NCBI GenBank assembly: GCA_030431455.1 | Contig: JAUIJE010000005.1 | Span: 62,001 to 126,000, forward strand | Source of the DNA: a bacterium | Lineage (GTDB): Bacteria > Myxococcota > UBA727 > JAUIJE01 | Direction of reading: 5' to 3' | DNA length: 64,000 nt | Shown: positions 1-8,893 of the stretch, piece after piece | How positions within the stretch are numbered: the first letter of the stretch is position 1 | Layout: each line of letters begins with the position of its first letter | The notes under the pieces: model-generated | What the model was told of the DNA's origin: nothing | Seen by the model: only the letters and a program-made list of their open reading frames with translations | Database searches by the model: none | Translations under genes and position numbers: made by a program

Positions 1-461
1 GCCACCACCTGGTGCACGGTCAACCCGCCCTCGAGGTCGCCGTGCTTGAACATCCAGAACAGCGGACTCGGTCCCCGGTACCGCGGCAACAGCGACGGGT
101 GCAGGTTGATCGCCCCGTGGGCGGGGGCGCCGAACACCGCCGCGGGCACGAGCTGGTTGAAAAAACAGATCACCAGCAGGTCGAGCTCTTCCCCGGCCAC
201 GAACTCGGCCACCGCGGGGCGGCCCGCGTCGCCAACCACCCACGCGGGGATGCCCCGCTGGGCCGCGAGCACGAACGGGTCGAGCCCGCGCCGGAGGAAG
301 TCATCGCGCGCGGCCTCCGCGCGCTCAAACAACGGTTGGCGCCGGCCGATGAGGCCCCCCACCGGCTTGAGCACAAAACGCACGTCGTGTCCGGCGGTGA
401 GCAACGCTTCGAGCACCCGGACGGAGACGACGTTCTCCATGCCGAAAAAGCCCAAGCGCAC
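1..461 (-). CDS. formyltransferase family protein, 3' part beyond window
   Basis: The reading frame is open to the window edge, so the C-terminus is missing (about 153 residues seen). It has a Rossmann-like N-terminus (LGFFGMENVVSVRVLEALL) and the formyltransferase signature NLHPSLLPRYRGPSPLFW near residues 118-135, where the Asn and His are the catalytic pair of Fmt/PurN/ArnA-type enzymes that use 10-formyl-tetrahydrofolate. The start is a GTG at 461, 4 nt after the stop of the upstream lipoprotein gene, so it probably ends a long minus-strand operon. The N-terminus is not the usual Met-tRNA formyltransferase FxGTPxF sequence, so a sugar or other formyltransferase is possible and no symbol is given. 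Confidence 0.72.
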   Translation of the reverse strand, partial: MRLGFFGMENVVSVRVLEALLTAGHDVRFVLKPVGGLIGRRQPLFERAEAARDDFLRRGLDPFVLAAQRGIPAWVVGDAGRPAVAEFVAGEELDLLVICFFNQLVPAAVFGAPAHGAINLHPSLLPRYRGPSPLFWMFKHGDLEGGLTVHQVV

Positions 462-465
462 CGGG

Positions 466-3400
466 TCACTCTTCGAGCAGGAGGAGCAGGGTCTGGGCGT
501 TGCCCCCGGCGAGACCATTGCCGACCACGATCAGGTCGTTGTCGCCGTCGCCGTCGAGGTCGCCGCTTTCCAGGTCCGCGCCGAGGGTCGGCCCCCCTTG
601 GTTGGCTTCGTCCATGCTGCGGGGGGACTCGACAAAGGTCCCGTCGCCGCGGTTGACGTACACCTTGTTGTGGAAGGTCGCCCCCCGGAGCCCGGTGAAC
701 GCAATCTCATTGTCACCGTCGTTGTCGGCGTCGAAGATGTGGACGCCGACGTCACAGTCGTTCTGTTCGATGGGCAACGCAGAGAAGTTGCGCACCAGGG
801 TGCCGGCTTCGTTGAAGTAGACCACCTCGCTGCTCTCGAACACCGGCTCACACGAGGCCGCGACCACGTCCTCACGGTTGTCCCCGTTGAGGTCGCCCAC
901 GTCGACCCCGAACACGTCCCCCACCAGCCCGATGAAGGGCGTGTCGTCCTCGACGAAGCCGCCACCGGCGTTGGTCTCGTTGATCAGGATGCGGTGGCGG
1001 TTGCCGTCGGCCCCGAAGTTGAAGTTGTCCACGAACAACACCAGGTCGAGGTCGCCGTCCCCGTCGAGGTCGGTGGGCGCGATCTTGTGATCGTGCACCA
1101 GCCCGAGGTCGTGGGGGACAAGATTGGAGCGGTCGGCGAAGCTGTTGGGCCCGGTGCGCTCCCAAAAGCCATCCGCCCCCACCCCGAACGCCCCGCAGTC
1201 ACCGCTGTCGCCGTTGCTGCACCCGATGGTGAGCGCGAACAGGTCGTCTTTGGCGTCGCCGATGAGGTTGAGCAGCTGCACGTCGAACGCCCCCGACAGC
1301 GAGCTGATGTTGGTGCTGGGGGCGGTGACCTGGGTGAAGCTGCCGTCGCCGTTGCCGGTGTAGAGCAGGATCGAGCCCTGGTCGCTGACCCCGATGACCA
1401 TGTCGAGGTCGCCGTCGTCGTCGAGGTTGCCGAAGTTCACCGAGTTGGACACGAACGCCCCGGACGGGAGGTCCTCACGGTCAAAGTCCGCGGCCCCGTC
1501 GTTGAGGTACACGAAGTCGCTCTCGCCCCCCGACGAGAGCCCGTTGGCGATGACCGCGTCGAGGTCTCCGTCGGCGTCGATGTCTTCGATCGCCACCTCG
1601 TTGCCGTCGAGCCCGAGGTTGTTGAGCCCTTCGGTGGGCCGGAAGGTCCGGTAGGAGAAGGCCCCTTCCCCCACGTCTCCGGTGCCGTTGGGGTTGGTGA
1701 AAGACACGTCCACCGATCCGGTGCCCACGTGGGGCGGGGTCTGGCAGGACACTTCCTGGCTGCTCACCCAATTGCATTGGGTCGCGATCTCGTTGTCGAA
1801 GCGCCAGGTGGCGTTGGGGTCAATGCCCGCGGCCCGGATGCGCACCCGGGTGAAGCCAGCCTCGAGGCCGAAGTCCGGATCCACCGACACCGGCAAATAC
1901 TCGTAGAGGCTCGCGCCGGTGTCCTGCTGCCCGTCGGGGTTGATGACCTGCACGTCGACAAAGCCGGCGGGGTGCGGCGGGGTCACGCACACCAGGGTCT
2001 GCTCGTCGACGAACAACACGTCGTCGCAGACCAGCCCGTCGAAGAACAGCACCGCGCCGGGCTGAAAATTGTCACCCACCACCGTGACCGTCTCCCCCCC
2101 GAAGGTCGGGCCGGTGCCGGGCAACACGTCGATGACCTCGGGGGGCGGGATGTACTCGTAGCCGTCGACCAACGTCCCCGATGACGTCTCCGCGTTCTGG
2201 ACGGTGACGTCGACAAAGCCCTCGGGGCCCGGGGGCGTGGTGCAGGTGATGGTGGTGGAGCTCACCACCACAATGTCAGTGCATTGAGCCTCACCGAAGA
2301 ACACCTCAAACGGCACCCCGAGGTCAAAGTAGAAGCGCCCGGTGATGGTGACCGGTGTCCCGCCCTCGGTGCTCCCGCTGCCGGGCACCACCGCGAACAC
2401 CTCGGGAGGCCAGACGTAGGAAAAGCCGTTGTCCAATGTGGCTTGGCGGAAGTCGAGGGGCCCGGTGTTCTGCACCGTGACGTCGACGGGGCCGAGGCCA
2501 GAGGCCGGCGCGGGGGCCAACGGCAAGTCGGTGGGGGGCACGATGACCCGCAGCTGGAGGTCGGAGAACGCCTCCACGATTTCCGCCTGGGCGGTGCCGA
2601 AGAAGACGTTCATGTCGACGGACAGCCCCGCCCCGATGATGTCGACCTCGGTGCCGCCCGCCACCGGGCCGAGCGAGGGGATGACCTGGATCGCCACCGG
2701 CGGGCCCAGGTAGTTGAAGCCCCCGATGACCACATCGCTCTGTCCGTCGGGGTTGATGACCACCACGTCGACGATGCCAGGGGCGCCCTCGGGCACGGTG
2801 CACGAGATGCTCACGCGGCCTTCGGCGTCGAGACCATAGGTGTTGTCCTCGCAGGCCACCCCGTCGACGAGGACCTGCGCGCCGGCCTGGAAGTCGTCCC
2901 CCGTGATCACGATGACCGTGCCCCCGAGGTCCGGGCCCCGGTCGGGCTCGACCCGCTCCGCCCGGGGGGGCGCGATGTACTCGAACGCCTCGGGCAACGT
3001 CGCGCCCGCGCCCTCCGCGTCGAGGGAACTGACGTCGACCAAGCCGGGGGCGCCGGGCGGGGTCACGCAGGTGATCACGGTCTCCGACAGGCGCACCGCG
3101 TCGCGGCAGGGCACGCCGTCGAAGAACACGCGGGTGGTCTCGTCGAAGTTGCCCCCCTCGACGGTGACGAACGTACCGCCCCCCGCGGGGCCGAGGGTCG
3201 GGGTCACCGCGGTCACAAACGGCGCCGGCGTGTAGGTGAACGCGTCGTCGAGCTCGGCCTGGGCCCCGTCGGGATTGCGGACCCGCACGGGCACGAGCGC
3301 GGGCTCGTGCGGCGGCGCGCGGGCGGCGATGCGATCGGTGCGAATCCACTCGACATTGTCGGACAGGACGCCGTCGAACAGGACCTCCACCCCGGGGCGG

Positions 3401-3891
3401 AAGTCGCGCCCATCGATGACCACCCGGGTGCCGCCGCTCTCGGGGCCGTGGTCGGGCGCGAGGCGATCGATGCCGGGGTCGCTCGGCAGCTTGCCGACGA
3501 CGAACGAGTGGTACACCGTCGGGTAGGTCTCGGGCTCGGTGGTGCAGTTGCCGCGCGTGTCGCAGGCCTCGATGCCCCAGCGCACTTCGGTGCCCAGGGG
3601 GAAACCGGGGATGAGCCCGAGGTAGCGCGGCTGCAGGTCGCTTTCGGTGGCCGGGGCCATGGGAATCATCGAGCGGGCGTCGGCGATGTCGCCAGCGGCG
3701 CCGAAGAACACCCGCACGGTGTCGACCCCGCCTTTGTCCTTGAGCACCGCCGTGACCTCGTAGGGGCCCTGGGCGCTGTTGGTGTCGGTGATGAGACCGG
3801 TGTCGACCACCACCGGGCCGCGGTTGTCGCAGGCCCCGCCGGTCAGGAGGGCAAAACCAAGGGCGCAGAGCGCCGGCAGTCGAAGGCTCAC
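466..3891 (-). CDS. lipoprotein with seven IPT/TIG domains and C-terminal FG-GAP/VCBS repeats
   Basis: A 1141-residue envelope protein. It starts at GTG 3891, which gives a short hydrophobic leader ending in a lipobox (LLTGGAC, Cys about residue 21); the GTG overlaps the upstream stop (GTGA), arguing for translational coupling. After about 130 residues come seven Ig-like IPT/TIG domains, each with a GGT-V-I-G-F-FDG-TPP-G-DV pattern, the seventh divergent (about residues 150-720). The rest holds about seven FG-GAP/VCBS-type repeats with DxDxDGDxD calcium loops such as DLDGDGDLD and DLNGDNRED, expected to fold as a beta-propeller. It is probably surface or periplasmic and may bind ligands or partners; no catalytic motif is seen. 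Confidence 0.85.
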   Translation of the reverse strand: MSLRLPALCALGFALLTGGACDNRGPVVVDTGLITDTNSAQGPYEVTAVLKDKGGVDTVRVFFGAAGDIADARSMIPMAPATESDLQPRYLGLIPGFPLGTEVRWGIEACDTRGNCTTEPETYPTVYHSFVVGKLPSDPGIDRLAPDHGPESGGTRVVIDGRDFRPGVEVLFDGVLSDNVEWIRTDRIAARAPPHEPALVPVRVRNPDGAQAELDDAFTYTPAPFVTAVTPTLGPAGGGTFVTVEGGNFDETTRVFFDGVPCRDAVRLSETVITCVTPPGAPGLVDVSSLDAEGAGATLPEAFEYIAPPRAERVEPDRGPDLGGTVIVITGDDFQAGAQVLVDGVACEDNTYGLDAEGRVSISCTVPEGAPGIVDVVVINPDGQSDVVIGGFNYLGPPVAIQVIPSLGPVAGGTEVDIIGAGLSVDMNVFFGTAQAEIVEAFSDLQLRVIVPPTDLPLAPAPASGLGPVDVTVQNTGPLDFRQATLDNGFSYVWPPEVFAVVPGSGSTEGGTPVTITGRFYFDLGVPFEVFFGEAQCTDIVVVSSTTITCTTPPGPEGFVDVTVQNAETSSGTLVDGYEYIPPPEVIDVLPGTGPTFGGETVTVVGDNFQPGAVLFFDGLVCDDVLFVDEQTLVCVTPPHPAGFVDVQVINPDGQQDTGASLYEYLPVSVDPDFGLEAGFTRVRIRAAGIDPNATWRFDNEIATQCNWVSSQEVSCQTPPHVGTGSVDVSFTNPNGTGDVGEGAFSYRTFRPTEGLNNLGLDGNEVAIEDIDADGDLDAVIANGLSSGGESDFVYLNDGAADFDREDLPSGAFVSNSVNFGNLDDDGDLDMVIGVSDQGSILLYTGNGDGSFTQVTAPSTNISSLSGAFDVQLLNLIGDAKDDLFALTIGCSNGDSGDCGAFGVGADGFWERTGPNSFADRSNLVPHDLGLVHDHKIAPTDLDGDGDLDLVLFVDNFNFGADGNRHRILINETNAGGGFVEDDTPFIGLVGDVFGVDVGDLNGDNREDVVAASCEPVFESSEVVYFNEAGTLVRNFSALPIEQNDCDVGVHIFDADNDGDNEIAFTGLRGATFHNKVYVNRGDGTFVESPRSMDEANQGGPTLGADLESGDLDGDGDNDLIVVGNGLAGGNAQTLLLLLEE

Positions 3892-4268
3892 TTGGGTGTT
3901 TTCCCGCGATCGAACTGGCGATGCAAGGCAACCATCCGCGGATCTGGGGGCAGCTTGGCCGCGGGCCGCTCGGCCGCCTCTGGCGCCGCGTCCTCGTCGT
4001 CGCCCCCCTCCCCCGCCGGGTCCTCTTCGTCGCCGCTGGCGGCCGCTTTGCGCTTGTCGGGGGCGGCCACGTACACGCCCACCCGTTCGTGCTCTTTGGA
4101 CGGCGTATCGTCGAGCACCGCCCCGAATCCCTTCTCGGGCGGCGGACGCCAGGCCCGCTCTCGACGAGCCTTCTCCGCTTCGATGTTCTGGATGCGCTCG
4201 GGGTCGGTGAGCATGCCCGAGCCGACGATGCCCTCGTAGGGTTCGATGCGTCGTTCGTCGTCGGACAT
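3888..4268 (-). CDS. small acidic hydrophilic protein, function unknown
   Basis: A 126-residue protein with no signal peptide and no membrane segment. The middle is acidic low complexity (GEGGDDEDAAPEAAERP) and the C-terminus is basic (HRQFDRGKTPK). I do not recognise a family. The ATG at 4268 follows a GAGGGGCC stretch that can act as ribosome binding site. It lies 39 nt after the BamA-like gene, and its stop overlaps the GTG start of the IPT lipoprotein, so it is probably translated as part of the same operon. The position beside an outer-membrane assembly gene suggests an envelope-related role, but that is inference only. Confidence 0.65.
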   Translation of the reverse strand: MSDDERRIEPYEGIVGSGMLTDPERIQNIEAEKARRERAWRPPPEKGFGAVLDDTPSKEHERVGVYVAAPDKRKAAASGDEEDPAGEGGDDEDAAPEAAERPAAKLPPDPRMVALHRQFDRGKTPK

Positions 4269-4307
4269 GGCCCCTCCTGCCCCCAGTGTACCCCGGCGGC
4301 GGGCGGA

Positions 4308-6842
4308 TCAAAACGCGGAGCCGACCCCGAAGAAGAAGTCGAGATCGCGGTCCCCTTTGCGGCGGGTGAGCGGCACGCTCCACTCGAACCGAAGCGGCGC
4401 GATCGGCGTCTGGAACAGCACCCCGAAGCCCACCGACCAGAACATGCCCAACGGCAGGATGGGGGTGTCGCGGGACAAGCCGTCGCCGAGCAACGAAAAC
4501 CACGGCTCGTCGTCCGACCAAGCGTTGCCGGTGTCGACGAACGCGAAGGCGCGGAACGGGGTATCGAAAAACACCGGGAACTCCACCTCGGTGTTCTGGA
4601 TGAACATCCGGGTGCCCCCCACCGACACGCGCCGGGTCTGCCCATTGCGCAACAGGACATTGGCTTTGGGGGTGAGCGAACGGGGAAAGTACCCCCGCAC
4701 CGAGCCGAACCCCCCGAGGAAGAACCGGTCGGTGGCGGGCGCGTCGCCGCCGTGGGGGTTGAACGCGTAGCCCACCGAGGTCTGGCTCTTGAACGTGATC
4801 TGCCAAAACGGTGACCAGAACAAGCGCAGGTTGCCTTGGGCCTTGATCACGTCGAGGCCGGACAGGGTATAGCGGCCGGCGTAGTCCACAGAGACATTGG
4901 CGTAGACCCCGTTGCGGGGGCTGAGGATCGAGTCGCGCTTGTCCAATGTGACATATCCGCCGACCACGTTGCGAAACACCTGCTGGGGCAGCAGCGCCGA
5001 GGGGGCCAGCCGGCCCACGTACTGCGGGGACGAGGCGTTGTAGGGGGTGACCCCGCCGTACTCGGCGGTGACCGAGCCCCCGAGGAAGATGTCCCAGAAC
5101 ACGCGGTAGCTGCTGCTGATGCCCCCGCCGAGCTCGGACCCGAGGATGAAGTCGGGGTAGTTGATTTGTCGACGGTGGGCCTCGCCGCTGATCGCCCAAG
5201 GCAAGCCCAGCAGGCGCGGCTGGGCCACGGTGAGGTCGAACACCTGGCGCTGGAACGACAGGGTCCCGACCAAAGACGCGGAGATGCCCGTGCCAATGAG
5301 ATTGCGGTCGGCGACGATGCCGATGAGGATTGGGCCCTCGTTGGCCACGTAGGCGGGGGCGATGTTGAGGAGCCAGGTCGGTTGTTCGACCACGCGGACC
5401 TCGACGTCGACCTTGTCAGGCTCGTCGGTGGGCAAGGGCTTGATTTCGACCTGAGAGAAAAAGCCGAGCCGCATCAGCCGCCGCTGGGACTCGGCCAGGG
5501 CCGCGGTGGAGAACCGGTCGCCGGTGTCGAACTCGAGTTCTTGGGTGATGACGTAGTCGAACGTCCCGTACAAAAGGCCGACGTTGCCCTCGACGTTGAT
5601 GTGGCGGACGGTGGCGGTCTGGCCTTTGTCGACGGTGAGGATGAGGGCCAAGCCGCGCCGGTCTTCGTCCCCCGACGGGGGCGGGGCCATCTCGACCTGT
5701 TGGTTGATCCGGGCGAACGCGTAGCCCTGGTTGCGCCAGAGATCGAGCACCGCGTCGCTCTCTTTTTGGATCTTGACCAGGTTGCACACGTCGCCGTCTT
5801 TGACGCTGACGCGGTCCCGCAGGGTGGCGGGGGTCTCGCCCTCGGGGATGTCACCGGCGAAGGTGAGCCCGGCGAGCTCGTACCGGGGGCCTTCGACCAC
5901 GTCGATGGTCGCGACCAGCCCGTCGAGGTCGCGGGTGGCGGCCACGCGTTTGCCGGCCACGCGGGCCTCGAGAAAGCCCTCTTCGTAGTAGTTGGCGAGA
6001 AGCTTCTGCTCGTCCTGGTCGAAGGACGGCTTGTGGTACACGCCCGCCTGCGTGAACACCCCGAACAGCTCCGGGGGCCGGGAAAAGAAGTTCTGCTGGA
6101 GCCGCTTGGCCCCGACCAAGTGGTTGCCTTGCACGTCGACGCCGCGCAACTGGACGGGGCTGCCGGGGTCGATCACAAACACGCCCACCTTGGTGTACGG
6201 CTGCGGCCCGTCCTCGAGCTGCACCGTGACCTTGGCGGTGAGGTAGCCGCGGGCTTTGTATTTTCCTTGAATGGTGCGCGCGTCCTCCTCGAGCAGGGGG
6301 AGGTCGAGCGCGCCCGGCACCGGGTGTTGCATGAACCGGCGGATGGTCGCTTCTTTGAAGTACACGCGGTTGTCGAACCGGACCTGCTCCAGCCGCACGA
6401 TGGGCTGGCCGTCCTCGTCGAGCCGCGGCCCCTCCCCCGCCTCGTCCTCGAACGGGCTTTGGTACCCAAAGTCGTCGTCGCTTTCGTCGTCGCCCTCCGA
6501 AGGGGGTGCGTCTGTCTCGCCGTCCTCGTCCGCGAACGCGCTCACGTACCCGTCGTCGGGATCGCCGTCCTCGGACGCCCCCCCGTCGTCGGGCGCCCCC
6601 TCGTTCCCCGGGGCGGCCCCGGCCGCATCCTCGTCGGCGGCGTTCCCCGCCTCCTCGGCGGCGTTCCCCGCCTCATCGGCGGCGTTCCCCGCCTCATCGG
6701 CGGCGTCTTCGGCCGCGAATGGGCTGACGTACCCCTCGCTCGCGTCGTCGCCGGCCGGCCCCGCGTCCGGGCCCGGCTGGGCCCCCGCCGGCCAGGACGC
6801 CAGGACGAGCACAACCCCAAAAGCCCACCACCGACGCGTCAC
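4308..6842 (-). CDS. BamA/Omp85-family outer membrane protein
   Basis: 844 residues, starting at GTG 6842, which overlaps the upstream stop (GTGA) and gives a signal peptide ending near SWPAGAQ. Residues about 25-150 are an acidic, repetitive spacer (EAGNAADEAGNAAE and similar). Then come four POTRA-like repeats (about 160-480), the last starting TVRHINVEGN, and a beta-barrel domain (about 490-844) with the conserved L6 loop motif VRGYFPRS and a terminal phenylalanine (GVGSAF), the recognition signal of outer-membrane barrels. The family inserts or secretes barrel proteins (BamA, TamA). Four POTRAs lie between TamA (three) and BamA (five), and no other bam genes are nearby, so the exact subfamily is open. 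Confidence 0.85.
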   Translation of the reverse strand: MTRRWWAFGVVLVLASWPAGAQPGPDAGPAGDDASEGYVSPFAAEDAADEAGNAADEAGNAAEEAGNAADEDAAGAAPGNEGAPDDGGASEDGDPDDGYVSAFADEDGETDAPPSEGDDESDDDFGYQSPFEDEAGEGPRLDEDGQPIVRLEQVRFDNRVYFKEATIRRFMQHPVPGALDLPLLEEDARTIQGKYKARGYLTAKVTVQLEDGPQPYTKVGVFVIDPGSPVQLRGVDVQGNHLVGAKRLQQNFFSRPPELFGVFTQAGVYHKPSFDQDEQKLLANYYEEGFLEARVAGKRVAATRDLDGLVATIDVVEGPRYELAGLTFAGDIPEGETPATLRDRVSVKDGDVCNLVKIQKESDAVLDLWRNQGYAFARINQQVEMAPPPSGDEDRRGLALILTVDKGQTATVRHINVEGNVGLLYGTFDYVITQELEFDTGDRFSTAALAESQRRLMRLGFFSQVEIKPLPTDEPDKVDVEVRVVEQPTWLLNIAPAYVANEGPILIGIVADRNLIGTGISASLVGTLSFQRQVFDLTVAQPRLLGLPWAISGEAHRRQINYPDFILGSELGGGISSSYRVFWDIFLGGSVTAEYGGVTPYNASSPQYVGRLAPSALLPQQVFRNVVGGYVTLDKRDSILSPRNGVYANVSVDYAGRYTLSGLDVIKAQGNLRLFWSPFWQITFKSQTSVGYAFNPHGGDAPATDRFFLGGFGSVRGYFPRSLTPKANVLLRNGQTRRVSVGGTRMFIQNTEVEFPVFFDTPFRAFAFVDTGNAWSDDEPWFSLLGDGLSRDTPILPLGMFWSVGFGVLFQTPIAPLRFEWSVPLTRRKGDRDLDFFFGVGSAF
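6632..6712. repeat. 21-bp tandem repeat inside the BamA-like gene
   Basis: About four near-identical copies of a 21-nt unit (core GGCGGCGTTCCCCGCCTC) in frame, encoding repeated EAGNAAD/EAGNAAE heptapeptides in the acidic spacer before the POTRA domains. Multiples of 21 keep the frame, so copy number could vary between strains without breaking the gene. Confidence 0.7.
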
Positions 6843-8089
6843 GAAAACACCAACACCACACGCGTGGTGCGCCCGGTCGCGTCCACGATGCCGCCCAAGT
6901 AGACCGTGAACTTCCGCACCCGGCCGTCGCCGCTTTCGAGCGTGACCTCCACGCCCTCGTCGTTGTCGTCTCCGGCCCGCGCGGTCTTGATCGCGTCCTC
7001 GAGCTGGGGCGCAAAACACACGTCCTCCAGCACCTTGCGCTCGAGGTTGTGAATCTCGTGACCAAACAGCTCCGAGGCCTCTTCGTTGGCGTAGTCGATC
7101 ACGTCCCCGCGACCGATCACGAGCACCGGCTCTTTGACCTGGTGCAACACCGACCGCAGGAGCTTGCGCATCTCAAAAATCTTGCGGGTCTTTTTGTGGT
7201 CGCGGTCCTCGAGGCTGCGCAGCGACCGGCGCAAGGTCCCCACCAGGTCCGCGACCTCATCGTTGCCCACCGCCACCAGCTCCCGCCCCTTGCCCGCCTC
7301 GATCTTCACCGCCGCGGCCCGCAGCCGCGACAACGGGGCCAGGATGAGCCCCGGCCCAAACCCGATGACCAACGGACAGACGAACAACAACAGCAGGAAC
7401 ATCACCAGCTGGTCGCGCCCCGCGTAGGAAAGCGCCGCGACCCCCTCGCCGAGCTTGGCCCGGCTCAACCGCTGGGCGAGGTCGGCCATCCGGCTCAGGT
7501 CGCGCGACGCGCTGGTCAACGCGGCATGGGCCCGGCGGCTGGCCCCGGCGTCGAGGGGCTTGGCCCCTTTGTGCATCAACAGCGGATCGACCGCCCGGCG
7601 CACCCGGCCCAGCGCCCCGCGCATCGACGACATGGGCTCTTTGGGGGGCATCAGCGGGTCCCCTTTTTCGTCCTGCCAGGTGGCCACGGTGTCTTGCAGG
7701 CGGGGGTCCTCCAACCGGTCGAGGATGCGGTCCCGCGCCTCGAGCACCCCACGGGACAGGTCGTCGAGGGCGCGGCGAAGCTGACGCCGTGCATCGACAT
7801 TGGGCTCGGCCTCAAAGCGCCACAACGCGGTGCGCACCTGTTCGAGCTGGAGCTGCAAGTCGCGCACCGCCTCCCCCACCGCGTGGGCCCCGTCAAAAAG
7901 TTGCGCGGTCTCGTCCGCCCCGCTGATGCGCACCACCGCGACCCACAGCGCGGGCAATGCCAACGCAAACGCGAAGGCGAGCAGCAGCCGGGAGCGGCTC
8001 CGCATCGTCGAGCCCATCTGCACCCGGGTCACCGGCTTTTGACCGGGGGGCACGGGGGCTTTCATCGACGGGTCGGCGTTGGCGCCCAA
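6839..8089 (-). CDS. membrane sensor with HAMP-like linker and PAS domain, no output domain
   Basis: 416 residues. A TTG at 8089 is chosen because it follows GGAAGGA at ideal spacing, 2 nt after the trkA-like stop; an ATG at 8065 has no such site. One membrane segment lies at about 30-55, a helical periplasmic part follows, a second segment lies at about 190-225, then a HAMP-like stretch (APLSRLRAAAVKIEAGKG), a coiled coil and a PAS domain (about 290-416, from HQVKEPVLVIGRGDVIDYANEEA). The protein ends after the PAS fold with no kinase, cyclase or methyl-accepting module. It may signal by contacting a partner. It sits between a K+ regulatory RCK protein and the BamA-like gene and overlaps the latter by 4 nt. 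Confidence 0.75.
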   Translation of the reverse strand: MGANADPSMKAPVPPGQKPVTRVQMGSTMRSRSRLLLAFAFALALPALWVAVVRISGADETAQLFDGAHAVGEAVRDLQLQLEQVRTALWRFEAEPNVDARRQLRRALDDLSRGVLEARDRILDRLEDPRLQDTVATWQDEKGDPLMPPKEPMSSMRGALGRVRRAVDPLLMHKGAKPLDAGASRRAHAALTSASRDLSRMADLAQRLSRAKLGEGVAALSYAGRDQLVMFLLLLFVCPLVIGFGPGLILAPLSRLRAAAVKIEAGKGRELVAVGNDEVADLVGTLRRSLRSLEDRDHKKTRKIFEMRKLLRSVLHQVKEPVLVIGRGDVIDYANEEASELFGHEIHNLERKVLEDVCFAPQLEDAIKTARAGDDNDEGVEVTLESGDGRVRKFTVYLGGIVDATGRTTRVVLVFS

Positions 8090-8091
8090 GC

Positions 8092-8784
8092 TCAGTCCTT
8101 CCGGGCCATGGCCTCGATCTGGCCTTTGAACCCGACCACCACCAGCACGTCGTCTTCACCGATGACGTCGTCGGGGTCGGGCACCGAGACCAACTCGGTC
8201 TCGGTCACGCTCTCCCCGAGGTCGTCGATGACTTGACGACGACGGAGGATGCCGATCACGTTGATGCGAAAACGCTCCCGAAGCTGGGCGTCCTTGAGGC
8301 GCTTGCCCACCAGGTCCTCGCGCGGCAGCACCTGGGCAACGCTCTGCCCCGTCGAGAGGGTGACCTGGTCGATGACCCCGCTCATCATGATCGACGTCGC
8401 CACTTGCTCGCCCATCTCTTTTTCGGGGTAGATGAGCCGGGTCGCGCCCATCCTCGACAAGATGCGGCCCTGCAGCTCGTTGGCGGTGCGCACCGTGATT
8501 TGCCCCACCCCGAGGTCGTTGAGGGCCGCGCAGCTGAGAATGCTCGCCTCGAGGTCGTCTTCGCCGAGCGCCACCACCGCGGTCTGGGCCTTTTGCACCC
8601 CCACCGCGCGCAGGGCGGTCTCGTCGGTGCTGTCCATGCACACCGCTTGGCTCACCACGTCCTTGAGCGCCTCGACCCGCTTGGGGTCTTTGTCGATGGC
8701 GATGACCTCGACGCCACCGCGCGACAACGTCGCGGCCACATGATGGCCAAACTGCCCCAAGCCGAGTACGACAAACAGCTTCAC
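8092..8784 (-). CDS. TrkA/KtrA-type RCK potassium-transport regulatory protein
   Basis: 230 residues, about half the length of enterobacterial TrkA and typical of single-RCK KtrA/TrkA proteins. RCK_N occupies residues 1-130 with the nucleotide-binding GLGQFG motif at 8-13 and an acidic residue at the end of beta-2 (AIDKD). RCK_C occupies about 145-230 (LVGKRLKDAQLRERF...VVVGFKGQIEAM). Such proteins gate a membrane K+ uptake or K+ channel partner in response to ATP/ADP or NAD(H). No partner membrane subunit lies in the window. It is the first gene of the minus-strand run ending at the left edge and diverges from the peptidase gene at 8894. Confidence 0.85.
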   Translation of the reverse strand: MKLFVVLGLGQFGHHVAATLSRGGVEVIAIDKDPKRVEALKDVVSQAVCMDSTDETALRAVGVQKAQTAVVALGEDDLEASILSCAALNDLGVGQITVRTANELQGRILSRMGATRLIYPEKEMGEQVATSIMMSGVIDQVTLSTGQSVAQVLPREDLVGKRLKDAQLRERFRINVIGILRRRQVIDDLGESVTETELVSVPDPDDVIGEDDVLVVVGFKGQIEAMARKD

Positions 8785-8893
8785 GGTGACCGCCTCATCC
8801 GGCGCACTTTGACCGACATTGGCGCCGCTGAAAACCCTTGAAACACGTCGAAATCCCCATCAGGGTCCCCTCGACCACGCAACCGGGAGCACC

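Noticed and set aside
1-461. Naming the truncated gene fmt
   Set aside because: The N-terminus lacks the FxGTPxF start of Met-tRNA formyltransferases and the C-terminal domain is outside the window, so only the superfamily is supported.
46-2184. Long open frame on the plus strand opposite the IPT/FG-GAP gene
   Set aside because: It is the antisense of the DGD repeats and IPT domains, with repetitive Val/Glu/His composition and no start signal; GC-rich codon structure explains it.
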